Below are positions 6,190-10,064 of a stretch of DNA of 10,064 nt, in pieces (the stretch's first letter is position 1; each line of letters opens with the position of its first letter). The DNA is from Pseudobdellovibrionaceae bacterium. Its GTDB lineage: Bacteria; Bdellovibrionota; Bdellovibrionia; Bdellovibrionales; JAMPXM01. The stretch covers positions 1 to 10,064 of the forward strand of contig JAEUWE010000223.1 of the NCBI GenBank assembly GCA_016791465.1. The letters are read 5' to 3'. The position numbers were made by a program, and so were the translations under genes. The notes beneath the pieces were generated by a model. The model saw only the letters and a program-made list of their open reading frames with translations, was not told the origin of the DNA and ran no database searches.

Positions 6190-7020
6190 TTAGTTAATGT
6201 GAACTTCTTTAGCGCCTTCGCCGTAAATTCTGGCAAACCACGCCTCATCGATATCCATCGGTGAACCTTCAAATACGAGTTGTCCGCCCTTCAAAGCCAC
6301 GACACGAGTCGCGTACTGACGAACGAGAGACAAGAAGTGAAGATTGCATACAATGGTCAAACCGAGTTCTTGATTCACTCGACGAAGGTAGTCCATCACC
6401 GTGTGGCATGTTGCCGGATCAAGTGAGGCCACCGGCTCGTCGGCGAGGAGAATATCCGGGGCCTGCGTCAACGCGCGTGCAATCGCTACGCGTTGCTGCT
6501 GACCACCCGAGAGCTGCGCCGCTTTGTAATAGGCTTTCTCCGAAATGCCCACGAGCTTCAGGTACTCGAGCGCTTTCTTTTCATCCTCGCTCGAGAACAA
6601 ACCAAAGATCGATTTAAACACTCCCGTTCGCCCGAGAGCTCCATAGAGCACGTTGCGCAGAACCGAGTGCCGGGGAATCAAGTTGAAGTGCTGAAAGATC
6701 ATCGCGATTTTTTTCCGAACCGTCAGAATCTCTTCGCCCTCTGCCGCTGCAATATCAACGACCGCGCCGTCTTTACCGCGGTAAAGAACCTCTCCCGAGG
6801 TTGGATGATGCAGGCGGTTCAGACAGCGGAGCATCGTCGACTTACCTGATCCAGAAAGACCGATCACCACTAAAAATTCACCGCGCTTCACATCAAAACT
6901 CACACCTTTGAGCGCCTGCACGCCATTCGGATAAGTCTTGGTCAAATTGCGAATTGAAAGAATCGTGTCCGCCCCGACACTATTCATACCCGTTCCGTTT
7001 GTTGTACCCGCCACTGACAT
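6190..7020 (-). CDS. phnC: Phosphonate-type ABC transporter ATPase
   Basis: A 276-aa cytoplasmic ATPase with all ABC motifs intact: Walker A GLSGSGKST (54-62), Q-loop Gln110 (MIFQHFNLIPRHSV), signature LSGGQ (170-174), Walker B LLADE with Asp194/Glu195, D-loop SLDP and H-loop His228. The segment 'ADEPVASLDP' and the insertion after 'VLYGALGRTG' are typical of PhnC rather than other importers' ATPases. The start is uncertain. ATG 7020 (TGATG junction with the phnD stop) is preferred; a GTG at 7023 would overlap by four bases, and ATG 6987 is a third choice because the domain begins only at about residue 18. The protein would power import through PhnE. Translation is likely coupled to phnD. Confidence 0.93.
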   Translation of the reverse strand: MSVAGTTNGTGMNSVGADTILSIRNLTKTYPNGVQALKGVSFDVKRGEFLVVIGLSGSGKSTMLRCLNRLHHPTSGEVLYRGKDGAVVDIAAAEGEEILTVRKKIAMIFQHFNLIPRHSVLRNVLYGALGRTGVFKSIFGLFSSEDEKKALEYLKLVGISEKAYYKAAQLSGGQQQRVAIARALTQAPDILLADEPVASLDPATCHTVMDYLRRVNQELGLTIVCNLHFLSLVRQYATRVVALKGGQLVFEGSPMDIDEAWFARIYGEGAKEVHIN

Positions 7021-7976
7021 CACTTCTTGCCCATCAGATCATCGGCCGACTTGTTGAGCTTGGCGAGCATTTCGCGAACTGAGTCGTAGTCTTTGTCAGT
7101 CGCAAGCTCGATCGCAGTTACACCGTATACTGCTTTGAAGGCTTCGCGCCCCTGATCCGTTTGAACCATCTTCAAGAACGCTTCTGTGATCGTCTTCTTT
7201 ACATCCTCGGGAAGATCTTTGCGGAAGACGATCGGATCGTTGGGGATCTCTTCCGTCAACTTGATGATCTCGACTTTTTCTTCAACATCGGGATACTGCG
7301 TGCGCACCAAGCGACGCGCATCTTGAATTCCCTCTTTCTCGTCAGGAGGAGAATAGAACGTTGCACCGGCATCGACTTGTCCCTGATAAACCATCGACAC
7401 GACGCTATCGTGCTTCATCGCAAACACGGGATCTCCACCGAGTTTGATTCCAGCGTCAGCGAGCATTTTCAGCGGCAAGATATAGCCCGACATCGACGCG
7501 GCATCGACAAATGCGACCTTTTTTCCATTGAGGTCATTCAATGACTTGAAACGACCTTTCTTGGCGATGAACTGCGATTGATACGTCTTCTTTCCGTGAC
7601 GAAGAACGATGAGGCGCGCTTCAGCACCGTACTTTTCATTGGCTTTGATATAGCCCGAGGTGTTCATCGCCGCGACATCCGCACCCTTTGCGCCAAAAGC
7701 TTCGATGACCGCGATGTAGGACTGCGGAACGTTGATCGAGTATTTGTATGGCGTGTTGGCCTCGAGCCACTCCTTCATGATTTTCGAATTGGAATCGATA
7801 ACCTTGGCATCGACCGAAGGAACGAAGAAGAGCTTAATTGGATTACTTGCTGAACCAAGTTCCGCTTTTTTAAACGTGCAACCACTGGCCAAAACAAGAG
7901 CCGCTAAACCCGCGATGAAAGCGCTGGCAATTTGGACCTTTGCAATCCGGACCTTGGAAACTTCTGTACCTGACAT
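7020..7976 (-). CDS. phnD: Phosphonate/phosphite/phosphate-binding lipoprotein
   Basis: A 318-aa substrate-binding lipoprotein of the PhnD family (periplasmic binding fold II). A signal with lipobox LASGC (Cys33) anchors it on the periplasmic side of a membrane. Family features seen: SYIAVIEAFGAKGADVAAMN (lobe 1), a 'SLNDLNGKKVAFVDAASMSGY' loop where most relatives read STSG, 'KHDSVVSMVYQGQVDAGAT', and IPNDPIVFRKDLP. The S-x-S-G loop and the His-Asp pair are the usual anion-binding sites of the family, and both are present. I chose ATG 7976 over an upstream GTG (7988) because GGGGGA lies four bases before it and would overlap the longer reading. It is first in the phnD-phnC-phnE unit and divergent from the HAD gene. 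The exact oxyanion is unknown; the Thr-to-Met change in the loop may matter. Confidence 0.92.
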   Translation of the reverse strand: MSGTEVSKVRIAKVQIASAFIAGLAALVLASGCTFKKAELGSASNPIKLFFVPSVDAKVIDSNSKIMKEWLEANTPYKYSINVPQSYIAVIEAFGAKGADVAAMNTSGYIKANEKYGAEARLIVLRHGKKTYQSQFIAKKGRFKSLNDLNGKKVAFVDAASMSGYILPLKMLADAGIKLGGDPVFAMKHDSVVSMVYQGQVDAGATFYSPPDEKEGIQDARRLVRTQYPDVEEKVEIIKLTEEIPNDPIVFRKDLPEDVKKTITEAFLKMVQTDQGREAFKAVYGVTAIELATDKDYDSVREMLAKLNKSADDLMGKK

Positions 7977-7999
7977 TGTATCCCCCACTCGCTACCGAA

Positions 8000-8021
8000 C
8001 CGCCGTGTTTAGCAAAGGCGG
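8000..8021 (-). repeat. Short inverted repeat in the phnD leader
   Basis: CCGCC (8000-8004) and GGCGG (8017-8021) are inverted copies with a 12-base spacer, about 24 bases upstream of the phnD start. It could be a leader hairpin or operator. The octamer GGCGGACG, which includes the second arm, recurs at 8082-8089. No PHO-box match and no convincing promoter were found in this divergent region. Confidence 0.3.
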
Positions 8022-8131
8022 ACGACAAAGGGAAAGCGAGACTTCTGTTAGCTTGGTTTCGCGGTGCGTAATTTTGCCGGTGGCGGACGCGAAACTGCCC
8101 TCAGGCTGTGCGAAATGGTAGATCTCGACCC

Positions 8132-8893
8132 ATGTCTCAAGCTCTCGACTCCATTCTCGCTGAAATTCGAAGCACTTGCACCGCTGGCGGCTCTCATTTA
8201 ACCCATCGCCCGCTTTTAGTTTTTGATCTCGATTCGACGCTTTTCGACCTCACCCTTCGCGTCACAGCAATCCTTGAGCACTTTGCTGCCAGCGCCGAGA
8301 ACCGCGCGCGTTTCCCGGAATTGTGCGAAAAATTGATGCAGGCCGAGATCCGTCGCAGCGACTGGGGCCTTCGCGAACCACTGGCCCGTTTGGGTCTTCA
8401 CGAGCACGAACACCGCGAATTCTTCGAATCCGTTCATGCACATTGGGCCCGAGGTTTTTTCTCAAATGACTATCTGGATCGCGACTTTCCGCTGCCGGGC
8501 GCTGTCGACTTTGTGAAAAATGGCATCGAAGCCGGAGCTGACGTTTTGTACCTAACGGGTCGCGACACCGCTCGTATGCAGGCCGGAACAATCAAAAGCC
8601 TCGAGGCGCATGGCTTCCCAAACGATGGTGTCCGCGCCCGCTTGGGGCTAAAACCCGATCTGCGCCTGGACGATGCCGAGTTCAAGGCCGAGGTCATTGC
8701 CGACTTGGCCAATAACCATCGACCAATTTGGCTTTTTGAAAATGAACCAGTGAATATCAACGCTGTCTTGCGCCGAACTCCTCAAGTCGGCATCGTCTTC
8801 ATCGACACCTGTCACTCAGGCTTAGAAGAAGTCAAAACAGCCTTGGCGAAGATTCCACATTTCGAAATCTCGCGGCGCGAGCTCGACACATGA
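8132..8893 (+). CDS. HAD-superfamily hydrolase
   Basis: A 253-aa soluble protein with the haloacid dehalogenase catalytic set. Motif I is VFDLDSTLFD, with nucleophile Asp32 and acid Asp34. Motif II is YLTGRD, with Thr142. The motif III lysine is probably Lys185 (DDAEFKAEVI) or Lys174. Motif IV is atypical, ENEP (203-206), instead of the common DD/DxxxD. Residues about 40-120 form a helical cap between motifs I and II (C1 position). Members act mostly as phosphatases; the substrate is unknown. ATG 8132 is preferred over a GTG at 8108 because the fold begins shortly after, but neither has a strong ribosome binding site. The stop overlaps the ABC-F start (ATGA), so the two are co-translated. It faces away from phnD; nothing shows that it degrades the imported compound. 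Confidence 0.88.
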   Translation: MSQALDSILAEIRSTCTAGGSHLTHRPLLVFDLDSTLFDLTLRVTAILEHFAASAENRARFPELCEKLMQAEIRRSDWGLREPLARLGLHEHEHREFFESVHAHWARGFFSNDYLDRDFPLPGAVDFVKNGIEAGADVLYLTGRDTARMQAGTIKSLEAHGFPNDGVRARLGLKPDLRLDDAEFKAEVIADLANNHRPIWLFENEPVNINAVLRRTPQVGIVFIDTCHSGLEEVKTALAKIPHFEISRRELDT

Positions 8894-10064
8894 GTACCGT
8901 CAGCAAGGCCGCACCACCTTTACTCACAGGCCAACGCCTTGAAAAAAGCTTTGCTTCGCGCGTGTTGTTTCGCGATTTGAGTTTCGGTATTCCAGAAGGC
9001 GCACGCATCGGCCTCGTGGGTGCAAACGGCGCCGGCAAATCGACACTTCTCAAAATGCTGGCGGGCTTGGTGCGCCCCGATCACGGCGAAGTGACGCTTC
9101 GGCGAGGTTTAAAAACATTTCTGGTGGCGCAGGATTTAGTCGACGGCCCCGAAACCGTTTCGCAATTTATTGATAGCGCCGTTCGCGCGGCCGGCCTTGA
9201 TCCCTTTGCACAGGCCGTCGCCAGACGCGTGGATCGCATCTCATCAGAGATGCAGCTTTCAGAGGTTCTCGAGCGTCCAGTCGCCGAACTGAGCGGAGGC
9301 TGGAGACGGCGCGTGCAGTTGGCCGCAGCTCTTTCGACCGAGCCCGATCTTTTGCTTCTCGATGAGCCGACAAACCACCTCGATACCGAGTCGATTCTCT
9401 GGCTTGAGGATTTTCTGCGGTCGCGCTCGATGGCCTACGTTCTGGTGTCGCACGATCGCTTGTTCCTCTCGCGAACGGTGGATTCCATCTATGAACTCGA
9501 TCATCGGCACCCAAACGGCATTCTCGCCGTGAACGGAAGCTTTGAATCGTACTTGGAGCGAAAGGCCGATCTGCTTGCTGGTCTCAGCGAACGAGAGAAG
9601 CGGCTTTCGAACCGCTTGCGACGAGAGACCGAGTGGCTGAGCCGTGGCGCAAAAGCTCGTCAGACCAAACAACGCGCGCGCATGGACGAAGCCGACGTCT
9701 TGGCTGGCGAAGTTGCAAAAATGAAAACGCTAAACGCCAAGCGCAGGCTTGAAATCGCTTTCGAGCGCACCGAGCGTGCACCCGAAAAGCTGATCGAAGT
9801 GCGCGACGGACAGCATGCGCTGTTTTCGAATCTCAACCTCATCATCAACTCGCGCTCGCGCATTGGCCTGCTCGGCGCCAATGGCTGCGGCAAGACAACG
9901 CTGATCCGCACGCTGCTCGGTCAAGAGCCGCTGGCTTCAGGCAAAGTGCTGCTCGCTCCAGGACTCAGCACTCGCTACTTCGAACAGAGTCGCGACGCCA
10001 TCGAAGCTGAACGCTCAGTGGGACTGAATCTGACCGGCGAAGGCGATTCGGTCATCTATCAAGG
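8890..10064 (+). CDS. uup: ABC-F family ATPase, Uup-like (3' end outside window)
   Basis: 391 codons are visible and the frame runs off the right edge. It is a soluble tandem ABC ATPase without membrane segments. NBD1 has Walker A GANGAGKST (44-52), signature LSGGW (134-138) and Walker B with DEPTNHLD (158-165), the hallmark of ABC-F. The linker has the Uup-type pattern ETEWLSRGAKARQTKQRARM (246-265), which in this family reaches toward ribosomal RNA. NBD2 begins with GANGCGKTT (329-337) and is then cut. ABC-F proteins bind the ribosomal E site and modulate translation; Uup is also linked to transposon excision and ribosome-related functions in E. coli. Uup usually has a C-terminal coiled coil, which would lie outside the window. 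Its ATG overlaps the HAD stop. Uup is the best fit, but the subfamily is not certain. Confidence 0.88.
   Translation, partial: MSTVSKAAPPLLTGQRLEKSFASRVLFRDLSFGIPEGARIGLVGANGAGKSTLLKMLAGLVRPDHGEVTLRRGLKTFLVAQDLVDGPETVSQFIDSAVRAAGLDPFAQAVARRVDRISSEMQLSEVLERPVAELSGGWRRRVQLAAALSTEPDLLLLDEPTNHLDTESILWLEDFLRSRSMAYVLVSHDRLFLSRTVDSIYELDHRHPNGILAVNGSFESYLERKADLLAGLSEREKRLSNRLRRETEWLSRGAKARQTKQRARMDEADVLAGEVAKMKTLNAKRRLEIAFERTERAPEKLIEVRDGQHALFSNLNLIINSRSRIGLLGANGCGKTTLIRTLLGQEPLASGKVLLAPGLSTRYFEQSRDAIEAERSVGLNLTGEGDSVIYQ

Noticed and set aside
8041..8131. Promoter for the HAD/uup pair around TAATTT (8069-8074)
   Set aside because: No -35-like hexamer lies at a 16-18 base distance, so it is not supportable.
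8132..8893. HAD protein as phosphonatase (PhnX) serving the neighbouring importer
   Set aside because: It is transcribed divergently, and I see only the generic HAD motifs. The motif IV and cap region do not specifically point to PhnX.

Overview
The window looks like chromosomal DNA from a Gram-negative, moderately GC-rich bacterium, probably of the Bdellovibrio / delta-proteobacterial type. This is inferred from gene content only: a VWA lipoprotein with an 'FLSNEEDQS' motif, a TPR protein with motifs such as 'PLVPDSLLSLGEIYY' and 'YPYGIYKAAWCKYN', and GYF-type domains fused to PilZ. No rRNA or other taxonomic marker is present.

Left block (1-3102, minus strand): three genes with 4-base start/stop overlaps. 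In transcription order they are a cytoplasmic GYF-GYF-PilZ protein, a VWA lipoprotein, and a secreted TPR protein that runs off the left edge. The arrangement suggests one translationally coupled operon for an envelope complex with a possible c-di-GMP input. Its purpose is not shown by the sequence.

Middle block (3103-5047): a gene-poor, visibly more AT-rich stretch. It holds two unrecognised small exported proteins facing each other, one on the plus strand (180 aa) and one on the minus strand (126 aa), with a strong hairpin terminator between them. The plus-strand gene may be preceded by a 21-codon leader ORF whose stop overlaps its start (ATGA). That leader can form two mutually exclusive hairpins. 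Two more stem-loops lie between this gene and the terminator. The 485 bases before the leader hold no convincing gene, but do hold a 12-bp direct repeat and coding-like debris.

Right block, minus strand (5048-7976): a complete phosphonate-type ABC importer in the order binding lipoprotein (phnD), ATPase (phnC), permease (phnE). No C-P lyase, phosphonatase or phosphite dehydrogenase is visible, so the substrate (phosphonate, phosphite, phosphate or similar) is open.

Right block, plus strand (8132 to the right edge): read divergently from phnD, a HAD-family hydrolase overlaps (ATGA) a Uup-like ABC-F ATPase that is cut by the window end. No tRNA, rRNA, CRISPR array, insertion sequence or replication origin was seen.
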